Shown here: piece by piece, positions 43,179 through 52,724 of the stretch
Layout of the letters: each line of letters begins with the position of its first letter
Position numbering within the stretch: position 1 is the stretch's first letter
Assembly (NCBI GenBank): GCA_009268125.1
Contig: WBOU01000016.1
Span: 1-64,000, forward strand
Direction of reading: 5' to 3'
Length of the DNA stretch: 64,000 bases
Source: Chloroflexia bacterium SDU3-3
GTDB taxonomy: Bacteria; Chloroflexota; Chloroflexia; Chloroflexales; Roseiflexaceae
The notes under the pieces: model-generated
Told to the model about the DNA's origin: nothing
Database searches by the model: none
Seen by the model: only the letters and a program-made list of their open reading frames with translations
Translations under genes and position numbers: made by a program

Positions 43179-44600
43179 GTGAGCGAATCACGATATGATG
43201 TTGTTGTGCTGGGCGCAGGGCCGGGCGGCTACGTGGCCGCGATTCGCTGCGCGCAGCTTGGGCTAAAGACCGCGATCGTCGAGCGACAGTATATGGGCGG
43301 CGTCTGTCTGAACGTCGGCTGCATCCCCACCAAGGCCCTTTTGCACAGCGCCGAGCTGTACGACGAGGTGCGCGAGATGGAGAAGTTCGGCATCAAGATC
43401 AGCGGTGCCGAGCTGGACTGGCCGGGCGTGATGGCAAACAAGGATCGCGTTGTCAAGAAGATGACCGGCGGCGTCAGCTTCCTGATGAAGAAAAATAAGA
43501 TCGACGTCCACAACGGCACCGGCAAGCTGGCCAACAGCCACACCATCGTCGTCACCGACAACAATGGCAAGGAGACCTCGGTCGAGGCCAACACCATCAT
43601 CCTGGCGCTGGGCGGCAAGTGGGGCCGCGACATCGCCCAGATCGGCGCGATCATCGACGAGGACCGCATCCTCTCCTCCACCGGCGGCCTGAACCAGAAG
43701 TCGGTTCCCAAGTCGCTGATCGTGGTGGGCGCGGGCGCGGTGGGCTGCGAGTTCAGCTCGATGTACCGTGGCTTTGGCAGCGAGGTGACACTGCTGGAGA
43801 TGATGCCTCGCCTGGTGCCCAACGAGGACCAGGAGGTCGGCGAGGAGCTGATGCGCAACTTCTCCAAGCGCGGCATCAAGGTCAAGGCTGGCGTCAAGGT
43901 CAGCAAGGTCGAGAAGGCCGCCGACTCGGTGACGGCCACCTACACCACCGCCGACGGCAAGGAGGAGAGCGTGACCGCCGAGAAGATGATCCTCGGCATC
44001 GGCGCGCCCATCCCCAACACCCGCGACGTAGGCCTGAACGAGACCGGCGTGGAGCTGGATGATCGCGGCTACATCAAGGTCAACACCTTCATGCAGACCA
44101 GCGTGCCCAACATCTACGCCATCGGCGACTGCGTGGACAAGGGGCCGTACCTGGCCCACAAGGCATCCGCCGAGGGCGTGGTGGCCGCCGAGGCTATCGC
44201 GGGCCACCACGCGCAGCCGATCGACTACAGCAAGGTGCCCGCCTGCACCTACTGCTACCCCGAGATCGGCAGCGTGGGCCTGACCGAGCAGAAGGCCCGC
44301 GAGAAGGGCTACGAGGTGAAGGTCGGCAAGTTCCCGTTCTCGGCCAACGGTCGCGCCACCATCCTCGGCCAGAACGGCGGCTTCGTGAAGATCGTCTCCG
44401 ACGCGAAGTATGACGAGGTGCTGGGCGTCCACATCATCGGCCCCAACGCCACCGAGCTGATCGCCGAGGGCGCGGTGGCGCTCACGCACGAGGCCACCAC
44501 CGAGTCGCTGATGCGCACCATCCACGCCCACCCCACGCTCTACGAGGCGCTGGGCGAGGCCGAGCACGCCGCATCGTCCGGCGCGGCCATCCACGTCTAG
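43179..44600 (+). CDS. lpdA: Dihydrolipoyl dehydrogenase
   Basis: A 473-residue flavoenzyme that reoxidises the lipoyl arm of 2-oxoacid dehydrogenase and glycine-cleavage complexes, passing electrons to NAD. The FAD loop is VVVLGAGPGGYVAAI, the redox disulfide is Cys43/Cys48 in GGVCLNVGCIPTKALL, the NAD loop is VVGAGAVGCEFSSMY, and the dimer-interface His-Glu is in IHAHPTLYEALGEAEH. The start is GTG 43179, with AAAGGTAGGA upstream; the frame extends further 5' across the promoter. No other complex subunits are adjacent. A terminator follows. Confidence 0.94.
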   Translation: MSESRYDVVVLGAGPGGYVAAIRCAQLGLKTAIVERQYMGGVCLNVGCIPTKALLHSAELYDEVREMEKFGIKISGAELDWPGVMANKDRVVKKMTGGVSFLMKKNKIDVHNGTGKLANSHTIVVTDNNGKETSVEANTIILALGGKWGRDIAQIGAIIDEDRILSSTGGLNQKSVPKSLIVVGAGAVGCEFSSMYRGFGSEVTLLEMMPRLVPNEDQEVGEELMRNFSKRGIKVKAGVKVSKVEKAADSVTATYTTADGKEESVTAEKMILGIGAPIPNTRDVGLNETGVELDDRGYIKVNTFMQTSVPNIYAIGDCVDKGPYLAHKASAEGVVAAEAIAGHHAQPIDYSKVPACTYCYPEIGSVGLTEQKAREKGYEVKVGKFPFSANGRATILGQNGGFVKIVSDAKYDEVLGVHIIGPNATELIAEGAVALTHEATTESLMRTIHAHPTLYEALGEAEHAASSGAAIHV

Positions 44601-44611
44601 GCAGCAACCAC

Positions 44612-44646
44612 GGCGGGCTGCGGCACCCACCGCAGCCCGCCCTTTC
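44612..44646 (+). terminator. Terminator of lpdA
   Basis: GGCGGGCTGCGG pairs perfectly with CCGCAGCCCGCC across six bases, followed by CTTTCC. Confidence 0.6.
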
Positions 44647-44673
44647 CCCAGGCACCCCACAGGAGGCCCAGCA

Positions 44674-45015
44674 ATGCCCGTTCTGATCAACCTCACCACC
44701 GCCGAGCACGGCGGCAAGGTCGCGGCCTGCGGCTCGCATGAGAGCTGCGGCGTCAACTGCACCTGCGGCTGCCCCTACACCGCCATGGTCGAGAAGGGCC
44801 GCGTCGAGCTGATCGCCGATATCGAGCAGCGCTACCCCGAGCAGTGGCTTGGCTTCGTCATCCCCCCCGGCGAGGACGAGTTCCAGCCCGAGCGCGGCAT
44901 GCTGGTGGTCTACAGCAGCAGCGACGACGAGGTGTGGGACGCGGTGAGCCAGGTGACCCACAACCAGATCGTCCACGTCTACTACAACGGCATGCGCGAC
45001 CCCTTCGCGGCCTAG
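44674..45015 (+). CDS. Small Cys-rich hypothetical protein
   Basis: A 113-residue soluble protein of unknown family. Residues 19-34 contain five cysteines and a histidine (CGSHESCGVNCTCGCPY), which could bind a metal or cluster. The rest is an alpha/beta stretch with a clear strand-helix pattern (GMLVVYSSSDDEVWDAVSQV). GGAGG lies about ten bases upstream. Its stop overlaps the stop of the convergent pentapeptide-repeat gene by four bases. Nothing in the neighbourhood points to a role. Confidence 0.6.
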   Translation: MPVLINLTTAEHGGKVAACGSHESCGVNCTCGCPYTAMVEKGRVELIADIEQRYPEQWLGFVIPPGEDEFQPERGMLVVYSSSDDEVWDAVSQVTHNQIVHVYYNGMRDPFAA

Positions 45016-45692
45016 CCCCGCGCCGCAGCGGCCTCCTCGGGCTGGATGTCCAGCCCGAACAGCGCCGCCAGCTCCGCCGCCTGCGTGGGCGTCACGATCA
45101 GCCCCTTCATCTCCACCGGGGTGATCTGCACGCCGCTCAGGTCGCAGCCCCGCACATCTGCGCCCTTCAGCTTGGCCCGCCGCAGATCGCACCCGCTCAT
45201 ATTACAGCCGCGAAACACCGCCCCGCCTAGGTTGCTGCCCTCGAACGAGGCTGCCTTCAGCGAGCAGCCCTCGAACCGCGTGCCCCGGAACGACGACGCC
45301 CAGAAGCGCGCCGCCTCGGCATTGCAGCCCTGGATCAGCAGATTATCGCACTGCGCGTCCTGGATGGTCATGCCCAGCAGCCTACAGCCCAGCAGCTCGG
45401 CGCGCTGGATGTGCGGCTTCTCCCAGCGGGCGCTGGCCAGGTCGCAGCCGTCCATCCGCACATCCAGCAGCTGCAGCAGCTTCCACTGACTATTGGCAAA
45501 GTGGCCCCGCCGGATCAGCACCCGGTCGAACAGCACATCGGCGGTGATCGAGTCGCTCAGATCGATCTCGCTCAGCAGCGCCTGCGCAAAGGCGCTCTGA
45601 TCGCCAAAGCTCTCTGGCTCGACCCAGCTGTGCGGCAGGGTCTCGGGTAGCGCGGGCGGCTCAATCGCGCGCGCGGGGGTTGGGCGAGGCAT
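45012..45692 (-). CDS. Pentapeptide-repeat protein
   Basis: A 226-residue protein. Residues from about 45 to 190 follow the A(D/N)LXX pentapeptide pattern loosely, and clearly in the second half: FRGTRFEGCSLKAASFEGSN, LGGAVFRGCNMSGCDLRRAK and LKGADVRGCDLSGVQI. This forms a right-handed beta helix. Roles range from gyrase protection (Qnr, MfpA) to scaffolds; none can be assigned. The start is MPRPTP, preceded by AGGAG; an upstream TTG is a worse choice. The C-terminal 35 residues are helical. Confidence 0.8.
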   Translation of the reverse strand: MPRPTPARAIEPPALPETLPHSWVEPESFGDQSAFAQALLSEIDLSDSITADVLFDRVLIRRGHFANSQWKLLQLLDVRMDGCDLASARWEKPHIQRAELLGCRLLGMTIQDAQCDNLLIQGCNAEAARFWASSFRGTRFEGCSLKAASFEGSNLGGAVFRGCNMSGCDLRRAKLKGADVRGCDLSGVQITPVEMKGLIVTPTQAAELAALFGLDIQPEEAAAARG

Positions 45693-45796
45693 CACATGCT
45701 CCTGATTCAAAAAGAGTTATTGCCCCTTTATACACCAAAACAGGCGAACAGATGAGCGCTAGAGGCACGTGACTTTTTCGTAGAATGTCGGAAAAT

Positions 45797-46153
45797 GTGC
45801 CCAGCGCTCGGGGTGACATGCTCAGCGCTCGGGATGACGTGCTCAGTGCTCGGGAAGGCGTGCTCAGTGCTCGGGATGACGTGCTCAGTGCTCGGGATGA
45901 CGTGCTCAGTGCTTGGGATGACGTGCTCAGTGCTTGGGATGACGTGCTCAGTGCTCGGGATGACGTGCTCTGCGCTCGGGATGACGTGCTCAGTGCTCGG
46001 GATGACGTGCTCAGTGCTCGGGATGACGTGCTCAGTGCTCGGGATGACATGCTCAGTGCTCGGGATGACGTGCTCTGCGCTCGGGGTGACGTGCTCAGTG
46101 CTCGGGATGACGTGCTCAGTGCTCGGGAAGGCCTGCTCTACGCTTGGGAAGAT
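45797..46153. repeat. Tandem array of seventeen 21-bp units
   Basis: Seventeen exact 21-base units of GTGCTCAGTGCTCGGGATGA(C) from 45797 to 46153. Variants change GTG to ATG, GTGCTC to GCGCTC, GATGAC to GAAGGC. Since 21 is divisible by three, several frames stay open on both strands, giving (SARDDVL)n on plus and (VIPSTEH)n on minus. There is no ribosome site for either, so I call it non-coding. It lies between the pentapeptide gene start and the ips terminator. Confidence 0.92.
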
Positions 46154-46168
46154 TGCACAGCAGGGGCA

Positions 46169-46200
46169 CAAAAAAAGCGCGGGGGCCGAAGCCCCCGCGC
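46169..46200 (-). terminator. Terminator of the inositol-phosphate synthase gene
   Basis: On the minus strand GCGCGGGGGC, TTCG, GCCCCCGCGC, then TTTTTTTG: a ten-base-pair stem with a stable tetraloop and a T-run. Confidence 0.9.
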
Positions 46201-46210
46201 CCTCACTCGG

Positions 46211-47311
46211 CTAGCGGTACTGCGCCGCGCTCTCACCTGCGATAAACTCCTCCACCTTCTGGCGAGCCTCGTCGTCGGTGAACTGGACGGGCGGCGACTT
46301 CATCAGGTAGGAGGAGGGGGCCTCTAGCTGGCCGGAGATGCCCCGGTCGAGCGCCAGCTTGGCGCAGCGCACCGCGTCGATCACCACGCCCGCCGAGTTC
46401 GGGCTATCCCAGACCTCAAGCTTCAGCTCCAGGTTCAGCGGCACGTTGCCGAAGGTGGTGCCCTCGATGCGGATGTGGCACCACTTGCGGTCGGTCAGCC
46501 AGGGCACATAGTCGGAAGGGCCGACGTGCACCGCCTCATCGGGCAGCGGCACATTCAGCTGGCTCGTCACCGCCTGGGTCTTCGAGATCTTCTTCGACTC
46601 AAGCCGCTCGCGCTCCAGCATGTTGTAGAAATCCATGTTGCCGCCAAAGTTCAGCTGGTAGGTGCGGTCGATGCGCACGCCACGGTCGCGGAACAGGTTG
46701 GTGAGCACGCGGTGCACGATCGTCGCGCCCACCTGGCTCTTGATATCGTCGCCGATGATCGGCAGGCCGGCCTCGCGGAAGCGCGACTGCCACTCGGGGC
46801 GCGAGGCGATGAACACGGGGATGCAGTTCACGAAGGCGCAGCCCGCCTCCAGCGCGGCGGTGGCGTAGAACTGGGTGGCCTCCTCCGAGCCGACCGGCAG
46901 GTAGTTCACCACCACATCGGTCTTGGTCTCGCGCAGCACCTTGGCCACATCCACCGGCTCGGCGGGTGACTCGGTGACGACGGTGGAGACATACTTGCCC
47001 AGGCCATCCAGCGTGGGGCCGCGCTGCACCGTGATGCCCAGCTCGGGGATCTTGGCGAACTCGATGGTATTATTCGGCTCGGCGGCCAGCGCCAGCGACA
47101 GATCTTTGCCGACCTTGGCCTCGTTAACATCAAATGCTGCGGAGAACTCCACATCGGCCACGTGGTAGCCGCCCAAGTTCACATGCATCAGCCCAGGCAC
47201 AAAATCATCCTCGCTGGCGTTGCGGTAGAACTCCACACCCTGCACCAGCGACGACGCGCAGTTCCCGACGCCCACAATCGCAACCCGCACCTTTTTTCGT
47301 TGCGCGTTCAC
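46211..47311 (-). CDS. Inositol-3-phosphate synthase
   Basis: A 366-residue NAD-dependent enzyme that turns glucose-6-phosphate into myo-inositol-3-phosphate, the precursor of phosphatidylinositol and other inositol compounds. NAD loop: [20 protein letters not shown]. Family text: [61 protein letters not shown], and a run with the catalytic lysines ([10 protein letters not shown]). It is of the short bacterial/actinobacterial type. The start is GTG 47311, supported by GGAGG five bases upstream; the ATG at 47365 has no site. An extended -10 and a strong terminator frame it. Confidence 0.93.
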   Translation of the reverse strand: MNAQRKKVRVAIVGVGNCASSLVQGVEFYRNASEDDFVPGLMHVNLGGYHVADVEFSAAFDVNEAKVGKDLSLALAAEPNNTIEFAKIPELGITVQRGPTLDGLGKYVSTVVTESPAEPVDVAKVLRETKTDVVVNYLPVGSEEATQFYATAALEAGCAFVNCIPVFIASRPEWQSRFREAGLPIIGDDIKSQVGATIVHRVLTNLFRDRGVRIDRTYQLNFGGNMDFYNMLERERLESKKISKTQAVTSQLNVPLPDEAVHVGPSDYVPWLTDRKWCHIRIEGTTFGNVPLNLELKLEVWDSPNSAGVVIDAVRCAKLALDRGISGQLEAPSSYLMKSPPVQFTDDEARQKVEEFIAGESAAQYR

Positions 47312-47363
47312 ACAGTCCTCCAGATAGGTATCTGATATGTTCAATCCTCGCGTGAGTGCCGAC

Positions 47364-47372
47364 ATAGTACCA
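47364..47372 (-). promoter_or_regulatory. Extended -10 promoter of the inositol-phosphate synthase gene
   Basis: Minus-strand TGGTACTAT, about 55 bases before the GTG start. Confidence 0.5.
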
Positions 47373-47399
47373 CAGTCACGCTTCCTTTTGTACAGCCAT

Positions 47400-47880
47400 T
47401 AGGATGATCGTGTTAAGACCTTTAATGCAAACGCAGGTGTGGGCGAAACGGATCTGGGCATCGCCCTACGGGAGCGGCAACGAGGGGATAGCTCGTCAAC
47501 AGGTGTCATTGTTGACGGCTTTTGTGCTTTTTTGGCAAAAAGGCGCGGTCGGATGTCGATGGCAGAGCATTGCCGCATCGCATCCAACCCGATGCCCGCA
47601 ATGATACCCAATGGCTGTAGGGGCGGGCCTCGTGTCCGCCCCAGCACGATGCGCCGCCCGCATCGTAACCCCGCCCGATGCCCACGGCGCGTGGCGATGC
47701 GTTTCACGCCGCGTGCATCGTCGGGGCATTCGATGTGCCCAATGCCCACGGCGCGGGCGGGCACGAGGCCCGCCCCTACGGCGATGAACACGCGCAGGCA
47801 TGCCTTCGCATCCTTGTGGTGAAGAACTCCCGTGGGCCGAGGCCATCAGCCGCATCTCATCGACTAGGGCGGGGGGCGCG
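47400..47880. repeat. Gene-free stretch with REPIN-like family C pair
   Basis: Contains a family A left-end trace (GTGTCATTGTTGACGGC, then TTTTTTGGCAAAAAGG) at about 47506-47545, and an inverted family C pair at 47617-47780. A family B trace is at about 47810. No gene seen. Confidence 0.65.
47617..47780. repeat. REPIN-like inverted pair (family C), second copy
   Basis: Left unit GTAGGGGCGGGCCTCGTGTC, right unit CACGAGGCCCGCCCCTAC, with a 110-base centre rich in GATGC/GCATC words and ACGGCGCG. The plan and the flanking 70 bases match 6811-6982. Confidence 0.7.
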
Positions 47881-47889
47881 TGCTATAAT
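47881..47889 (+). promoter_or_regulatory. Extended -10 promoter of the DUF697 gene
   Basis: TGCTATAAT about 80 bases before the GTG start. Confidence 0.6.
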
Positions 47890-47969
47890 GAGGGAAGCTG
47901 CTACTGCCACGCGCACTAGCCTTGGCGAAACACACGGATCCTACGCCGCGTTCACTATGAGGTGCGTTC

Positions 47970-49121
47970 GTGCCCAAATGGTCAGACTTCGGCAACATCT
48001 GGTCAACCCTGCGCGAGATCGACGTCAGCGCCATCCGCGTCGAGGCCGAGAAGCCCTTCTCGATCGTCGCCGTCGGCCACCCCGCAGCCATCGACGCCAT
48101 CGACAAGCTGCTGCACACCGGCGACGACCGCTACGGCCAGGTGGGGCTCAACCCCATCGAGCACATTCCCTTCGAGCAGGCCAACCAGCAGAGCGCCAGC
48201 ATCCGCAGCGCCACGTTGCTGATCATCGCTGTCGACGCGCGCGCGCCGCTGGCCCAGGCCGACGCCGATGCGCTGGCCCTAGTGGAGCGCGCCAGCATCC
48301 CCACGCTGATCGCGCTGGTGTTCGGCACCGCGCCGCTGGGCGGCGTCACGCTGCCGCGCGCGCTGGCTCCCACCACCGTCATCCTGCCCGACCCGGCGGC
48401 GCTGAACGCCTCGGACAATCTGGCCTCGGCGGTGTTCGAGCGGCTGCCCAGCGAGCTGCACCTGGCCGCCGCGCGGCGGCTGCCGGGGCTGCGCATCCCC
48501 TACACCCGCGATCTGGTCAACACCAGCAGCTTCACCAACGCCACCTACGCGCTGGGCACCAGCCTGCCCGAACAGATCCCCGTGATCAGCGTGCCGTTCG
48601 CGATCGCCGACATCGTGGTGCTCACCAAGAACCAGGCGCTGATGGTCTACCGCATGGCGCTGGCCCACGGCGCGAAGCCCGACTTCCAGGAGCGGATCAT
48701 GGAGCTCGCGCCGGTGATCGGCGGCGGCTTCGTGTGGCGGCAGCTGGCCCGCACCCTGGTGGGCCTGGTGCCGGTGTGGGGCGTGGTGCCCAAGGTGGCG
48801 ATCGCCTACGGCGGCACCTACGCCACCGGCGTGGCGGCCTGGGGCTGGTTCGCGCGCGGCGAGATGCTGACCAAAGAGCAGCTGAACACCATTACCCAGC
48901 AGGCCATCGGCATCGGCAGGCAGCGCGCCAAGGAGCTGGCCGACAAGGCCAAGCAGATGACGCCCGGCAAGAAGCCCGGCGAGCCAGCCCAGCTGCCCGG
49001 GCCAGCGCCCGAGCTGGCCGCCCCCGCAGCCGAGAAGCCGGGCATCTTCCAGCGCATCCGCAGCATGCTGCCCGGCCAGAAGAAGCCCGACCAGGCCATC
49101 GAGGATCAGAGCGAAAAGTAG
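47970..49121 (+). CDS. DUF697-like membrane-associated protein
   Basis: A 383-residue protein. The N-terminal half looks like a degenerate GTPase fold: FSIVAVGHPAAIDAID at the place of a P-loop but without GKS/T, and ATLLIIAVDARAPLAQADAD like the switch/G3 region. The middle has LARTLVGLVPVWGVVPKVAI followed by YGGTYATGVAAWGWFA, the hydrophobic Gly/Pro-rich pair of helices of DUF697 proteins. The C-terminal 80 residues are charged and Pro-rich, probably unstructured. DUF697 proteins often accompany Era-like GTPases. The start is GTG, with GAGG eight bases upstream. Confidence 0.65.
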   Translation: MPKWSDFGNIWSTLREIDVSAIRVEAEKPFSIVAVGHPAAIDAIDKLLHTGDDRYGQVGLNPIEHIPFEQANQQSASIRSATLLIIAVDARAPLAQADADALALVERASIPTLIALVFGTAPLGGVTLPRALAPTTVILPDPAALNASDNLASAVFERLPSELHLAAARRLPGLRIPYTRDLVNTSSFTNATYALGTSLPEQIPVISVPFAIADIVVLTKNQALMVYRMALAHGAKPDFQERIMELAPVIGGGFVWRQLARTLVGLVPVWGVVPKVAIAYGGTYATGVAAWGWFARGEMLTKEQLNTITQQAIGIGRQRAKELADKAKQMTPGKKPGEPAQLPGPAPELAAPAAEKPGIFQRIRSMLPGQKKPDQAIEDQSEK

Positions 49122-49240
49122 CATAGCCCACCAGCTCGCGGCGCAGGGGATCGGGGCCAGCCCGACCTTCCTGCGCCGCGCTGTCTACCCCAGCCAAGAA
49201 CAACACGATTGAAACCCAACACACATCTCTAGGAGTCACT

Positions 49241-50524
49241 GTGGAAAGCTTTACCATCGAGGGCGGCCAGCAGCTCAGCGGCACCATCACCCCAGCGGGC
49301 AACAAAAACGCGGCGCTGCCGCTGATCGCCGCCACGCTGCTGACCGACAAAGAAGTGGTGCTGCACAACGTCCCCCAGATCGGCGATGTGGCCAACAAGC
49401 TGGCGCTGATCGAGAAGTTAGGGGCGCGGGTCGAGCGGCGCGGCGAGCACTCGTGGGCGATCTGCGCCGCTGGGGTCGGCGACACCCAGCCCGAGGTCGC
49501 CACCGCCCGCAAGATCCGCACGTCCATCCTGCTGGCCGGGCCGCTGCTGGCGCGGCGCGGCTTCGTCACCCTGCCGCGCCCCGGCGGCGATCTGATCGGG
49601 CGGCGGCGGCTGGACACCCACTTTCTGGCCCTGCAGGAGCTAGGCGCGTCGATCGAGGTGACGCCCACCGCCTACGTGCTGCGCGCCGAGCGGCTGCGCG
49701 GCACCGACATCTTCCTGGATGAGATGAGCGTCACCGGCACCGAGCAGGCGATCATGGCCGCCGTGCTGGCCGAGGGCACCACCGTCATCCGCAACGCTGC
49801 ATCCGAGCCGCACGTGCAGGATCTGTGCACCATGCTCAACACGCTGGGGGCCAAGATCGGCGGCGTGGGCACCAACCTGCTCACGATCGAGGGCGTGGCA
49901 GCGCTGGGCGGCGGCGAGCACACTATCGGGCCAGATTTCATGGAGGTGGCCTCATTCATCGGCCTGGCCGCCGTCACCCGCAGCAGCATCCGGATCGCCC
50001 AGTGCCGCCCCGACGAGCACCGCATGACCGCCATCGCCTTCGGCAAGCTGGGCGTGCGCTGGGATGTGGATGGCGGCGACATCGTGGTGCCCGCCCAGCA
50101 GGAGCTGTGCGTGCGCGAGGACGCCCACAACGCCATCCCCAAGATCGACTCGGCCCCCTGGCCCGGCTTCAACCCCGACCTGATCAGCATCGCGCTGGTG
50201 GTGGCCACCCAGGCTCGCGGCACCATCCTGATCCACGAGAAGATGTTCGAGAGCCGCCTGTTCTTCGTCGACCGCCTGATCGGCATGGGCGCGCGAATCG
50301 TGCTGTGCGACCCGCACCGGGCGGTCGTCACCGGGGCCAGCCAGCTCTACGGCGAGCCAGAGGGCCTGCCAAGCCCCGACATCCGCGCGGGCATGGCCCT
50401 GCTGATCGCGGCGCTCTGCGCCCAGGGCCGCAGCGTGATCTATAATATTAATCAGATCGACCGTGGCTACGAGCGCATCGACCAGCGGCTGCAGGCGCTG
50501 GGGGCGCGCATCCGGCGCGTGTAG
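49241..50524 (+). CDS. murA: UDP-N-acetylglucosamine 1-carboxyvinyltransferase, Cys-to-Asp variant
   Basis: A 427-residue enzyme that moves enolpyruvate from PEP to UDP-GlcNAc, the first committed step of peptidoglycan synthesis. Both inverted alpha-beta domains are present, with [15 protein letters not shown] at the N terminus and [15 protein letters not shown] near the C terminus. The catalytic loop reads [15 protein letters not shown]; the residue that is Cys115 in Escherichia coli is Asp117 here. The same change in Mycobacterium and Chlamydia keeps activity and gives fosfomycin insensitivity. The start is GTG, with AGGAG five bases upstream. Confidence 0.93.
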   Translation: MESFTIEGGQQLSGTITPAGNKNAALPLIAATLLTDKEVVLHNVPQIGDVANKLALIEKLGARVERRGEHSWAICAAGVGDTQPEVATARKIRTSILLAGPLLARRGFVTLPRPGGDLIGRRRLDTHFLALQELGASIEVTPTAYVLRAERLRGTDIFLDEMSVTGTEQAIMAAVLAEGTTVIRNAASEPHVQDLCTMLNTLGAKIGGVGTNLLTIEGVAALGGGEHTIGPDFMEVASFIGLAAVTRSSIRIAQCRPDEHRMTAIAFGKLGVRWDVDGGDIVVPAQQELCVREDAHNAIPKIDSAPWPGFNPDLISIALVVATQARGTILIHEKMFESRLFFVDRLIGMGARIVLCDPHRAVVTGASQLYGEPEGLPSPDIRAGMALLIAALCAQGRSVIYNINQIDRGYERIDQRLQALGARIRRV

Positions 50525-50531
50525 CCGCCGC

Positions 50532-50559
50532 GCTGGGGGCGCGCCTGCTCGCCCCCAGC
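50532..50559 (+). terminator. Hairpin after murA
   Basis: GCTGGGGGCG pairs perfectly with CGCCCCCAGC across eight bases, but no T-run follows. Confidence 0.4.
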
Positions 50560-50679
50560 CGCCCGGCGGGCAGCGGCACCTCGGCACGAAACCTGCTCAT
50601 CTCGCCAGCGCAATCTTCTTCCTCTGCCCCAGGGTGCGCCGCGCTGCCTCACGGCCAGCGGTGCAAAGGCAGGAAGCTA

Positions 50680-50688
50680 TGCTACAAT
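50680..50688 (+). promoter_or_regulatory. Extended -10 promoter of the NtrC-type gene
   Basis: TGCTACAAT, 38 bases before the GTG start. Confidence 0.6.
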
Positions 50689-50725
50689 ACAGGCCACACG
50701 AAACACAGAAAGCAAAGGAAGAACC

Positions 50726-52099
50726 GTGGCATCAGAACCAACCACCCGCGAGCGTATTCTCATCGCGGATGATGAGGAAGGGCTGCGCGAGCTACTTTCC
50801 GACCTGCTGACCGACGAGGGCTACGAGGTCGATGCCGTCGCATCGGGCACCGATGTGATGAGCCGCATCGACGGCGGCGAGACCTATGGCCTGCTGCTGC
50901 TCGACCTCAAGATGCCTGGGATCAGCGGCATAGATATTCTGGAAAAGCTGCGCGCCAACAACAACGACGTGCCGGTGATCATGATCACGGGCTACGGCAC
51001 ATCGTCGAGCGCGATCCGCGCCATGCAGATGGGCGCATACGACTACCTGATGAAGCCCTTCGACAACGAGGAGGTGGTCGTCACCATCCGCCGCCTGTTC
51101 GAGCACCGCGCCCTGGCCTCGCGCGTGCGCCAGCTTGAGCAGCGCTCGCCCGAGGACCGCATGATCGGGCGCAGCCCCGCCATGCGCGAGATCTACAAGA
51201 CCGTGGGCCTGGTGGCCGCATCCGAGGCGTCGGTGCTGATCACCGGCGAGACTGGCACCGGCAAGGAGCTGGTGGCCAACATCATCCACCAGAACTCGGG
51301 GCGCAAGGGCGCGTTCATCCCGGTGAACTGCGCGGCCCTGCCCGAGACCCTGATCGAGAGCGAGCTGTTCGGCCACGAGAAGGGCGCGTTCACCGGCGCG
51401 ATGGCCCAGCGCAAGGGCCGCTTCGAGCTGGCCAATAAGGGCACGATCTTCCTGGATGAGGTGGGCGAGATCTCGCTGCCGGTGCAGAAGAAGCTGCTGC
51501 GCGTGCTCCAGGAGAGCGAGATCGAGCGCGTGGGCGGCGCGGGCGCGTTCAAAGTGGATGTGCGCGTGATCGCCGCCACCAACCGCGACCTGCTTGAGGA
51601 GGTGCGGCTGGGCAACTTCCGCGAGGATCTGTACTACCGGCTCAACGTGGTCAACATCCACATGCCGCCGCTGCGCGAGCGCCGGGGCGATCTGGCGCTG
51701 CTGGTCGAGCACTTTCTCAACAAGTATCGCTTCAAGCCCACCGCCCAGCCTACCCGTATCTCGGAAGAGGCCATGCAGCGCATCGAGGAGTACGACTGGC
51801 CCGGCAACGTGCGCCAGCTCGAAAACGAGATCGAGCGCGCCGTCACGCTCTCGCAGGGCCGGGTGGTCACCAGCCAGATCCTCAGCCTGGGCACGGCAGG
51901 CCAGCCCGCCCAGATCGACCTGGCAAACCGCGTGCGCAACCGCGACGGCCTGGCCCAGGTGCTGGCCGACGTCGAGCGGATCTTGCTGCAGGAGGCGCTG
52001 CGCCAGGCCGACGGCGACGCCGACGAGGCCGCCCGCAGGCTTCAGATCTCCACTGCCGAGCTGGGCAAGCGCCTGAAGACCCACAGCCTCTCGGTCTAG
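50726..52099 (+). CDS. Sigma-54-dependent response regulator, NtrC family
   Basis: A 457-residue activator of RpoN polymerase. Receiver domain 10-125 with phosphoacceptor Asp60 ([10 protein letters not shown]). AAA+ domain about 148-385 with Walker A GETGTGKE (174-181), the sigma-54-contacting GAFTGA loop (220-225), Walker B IFLDE (241-245) and the arginine fingers in [13 protein letters not shown]-terminal Fis-like helix-turn-helix ends the protein ([20 protein letters not shown]). All parts needed for activation are intact. The start is GTG. RpoN is encoded 0.8 kb downstream and a histidine kinase with its own receiver lies at 55776; either could be part of its pathway. Confidence 0.94.
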   Translation: MASEPTTRERILIADDEEGLRELLSDLLTDEGYEVDAVASGTDVMSRIDGGETYGLLLLDLKMPGISGIDILEKLRANNNDVPVIMITGYGTSSSAIRAMQMGAYDYLMKPFDNEEVVVTIRRLFEHRALASRVRQLEQRSPEDRMIGRSPAMREIYKTVGLVAASEASVLITGETGTGKELVANIIHQNSGRKGAFIPVNCAALPETLIESELFGHEKGAFTGAMAQRKGRFELANKGTIFLDEVGEISLPVQKKLLRVLQESEIERVGGAGAFKVDVRVIAATNRDLLEEVRLGNFREDLYYRLNVVNIHMPPLRERRGDLALLVEHFLNKYRFKPTAQPTRISEEAMQRIEEYDWPGNVRQLENEIERAVTLSQGRVVTSQILSLGTAGQPAQIDLANRVRNRDGLAQVLADVERILLQEALRQADGDADEAARRLQISTAELGKRLKTHSLSV

Positions 52100-52109
52100 C
52101 GCACACAAA

Positions 52110-52135
52110 GGCCCGCAGGCTGTCGCCTGCGGGCC
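52110..52135 (+). terminator. Hairpin after the NtrC-type gene
   Basis: GGCCCGCAGGC pairs perfectly with GCCTGCGGGCC around TGTC. There is no T-run. It also lies after the stop of the convergent 52173 gene. Confidence 0.5.
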
Positions 52136-52172
52136 TGCGGCCGAGCCGCCCACGCTCCCCCTCGTCGCAACA

Positions 52173-52622
52173 CTACCGCGCTATCGTATAGATCACCAGC
52201 GTGCTCGCGCCGCGTGCGTCGCGCAGCACCTCGCGCACCTGGCTCGGCGCAACCTCGCCTCGGCTCAGCGGGTCGTAGCCGCGCTGCCCCTCAACGTAGT
52301 AGTAGTAGCTGGTGCCACCCACGCTCAGGCCGCGCACGCTGCTGGCCGGAGCCAGCGCGCCCGCCCCGGCTTCCACCATAGGGTCGGCAGCCACACCATC
52401 CAGTCGATCCAGCACCGCCGTGCGTACCGCCATCACGTCCGCCGCAGCGGCCACCGGCGTGGCCGCAGGCACTGCCGCCGCGCTAATCGAGACGCCAGCC
52501 ACAATCGCAACCAGCAGCACCACACCCATAGCCAGCAGCAGCGGCATGCCCAGCCGCACGCGCCGCGACGATGAGGCCGTCTCGTTCGATTTGGTGAAGG
52601 TTGTCGAGGGAGCGTGGATCAT
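52173..52622 (-). CDS. Hypothetical single-pass membrane protein, candidate sigma-54 target
   Basis: A 149-residue protein. A basic N terminus (SSRRVRLG) leads into one membrane helix (MPLLLAMGVVLLVAIVAGVS) and an Ala-rich linker. The exposed C-terminal part has SVGGTSYYYYVEGQRGYDPL and SQVREVLRDARGASTLVIYT; no family is recognised. AAAGGAGAG precedes the ATG. It lies between the NtrC-type gene and rpoN, on the opposite strand, and upstream of it is a GG-N10-GC sigma-54-type element. That makes it the best local candidate for RpoN control. Confidence 0.6.
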   Translation of the reverse strand: MIHAPSTTFTKSNETASSSRRVRLGMPLLLAMGVVLLVAIVAGVSISAAAVPAATPVAAAADVMAVRTAVLDRLDGVAADPMVEAGAGALAPASSVRGLSVGGTSYYYYVEGQRGYDPLSRGEVAPSQVREVLRDARGASTLVIYTIAR

Positions 52623-52708
52623 ATGCGTCTCTCCTTTTTGAGCGACGAGAGAAAACTCTCATTTTTATCAGCGCCGTGCGAGCAAACGGTGGTACGGTTC
52701 TTGAAAAG

Positions 52709-52724
52709 AGCAGGAAGTGTGCCA
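52709..52724 (-). promoter_or_regulatory. Candidate sigma-54 promoter
   Basis: Minus-strand TGGCACACTTCCTGCT has the invariant GG and GC exactly ten bases apart and the TGGCAC -24 box. Transcription would start near 52698, about 75 bases before the 52622 start codon. A related element, TGGCACGTTTTTTGTA, lies 117 bases further upstream (52826-52841) but has GT in place of GC. An imperfect inverted repeat at 52751-52772 between them could bind an activator. Confidence 0.6.

Noticed and set aside
45728-46327. Open frames through the 17-unit array giving (SARDDVL)n on plus and (VIPSTEH)n on minus
   Set aside because: A 21-base period keeps frames open without selection. Neither frame has a ribosome site, and the plus frame runs on antisense into the inositol-phosphate synthase gene.
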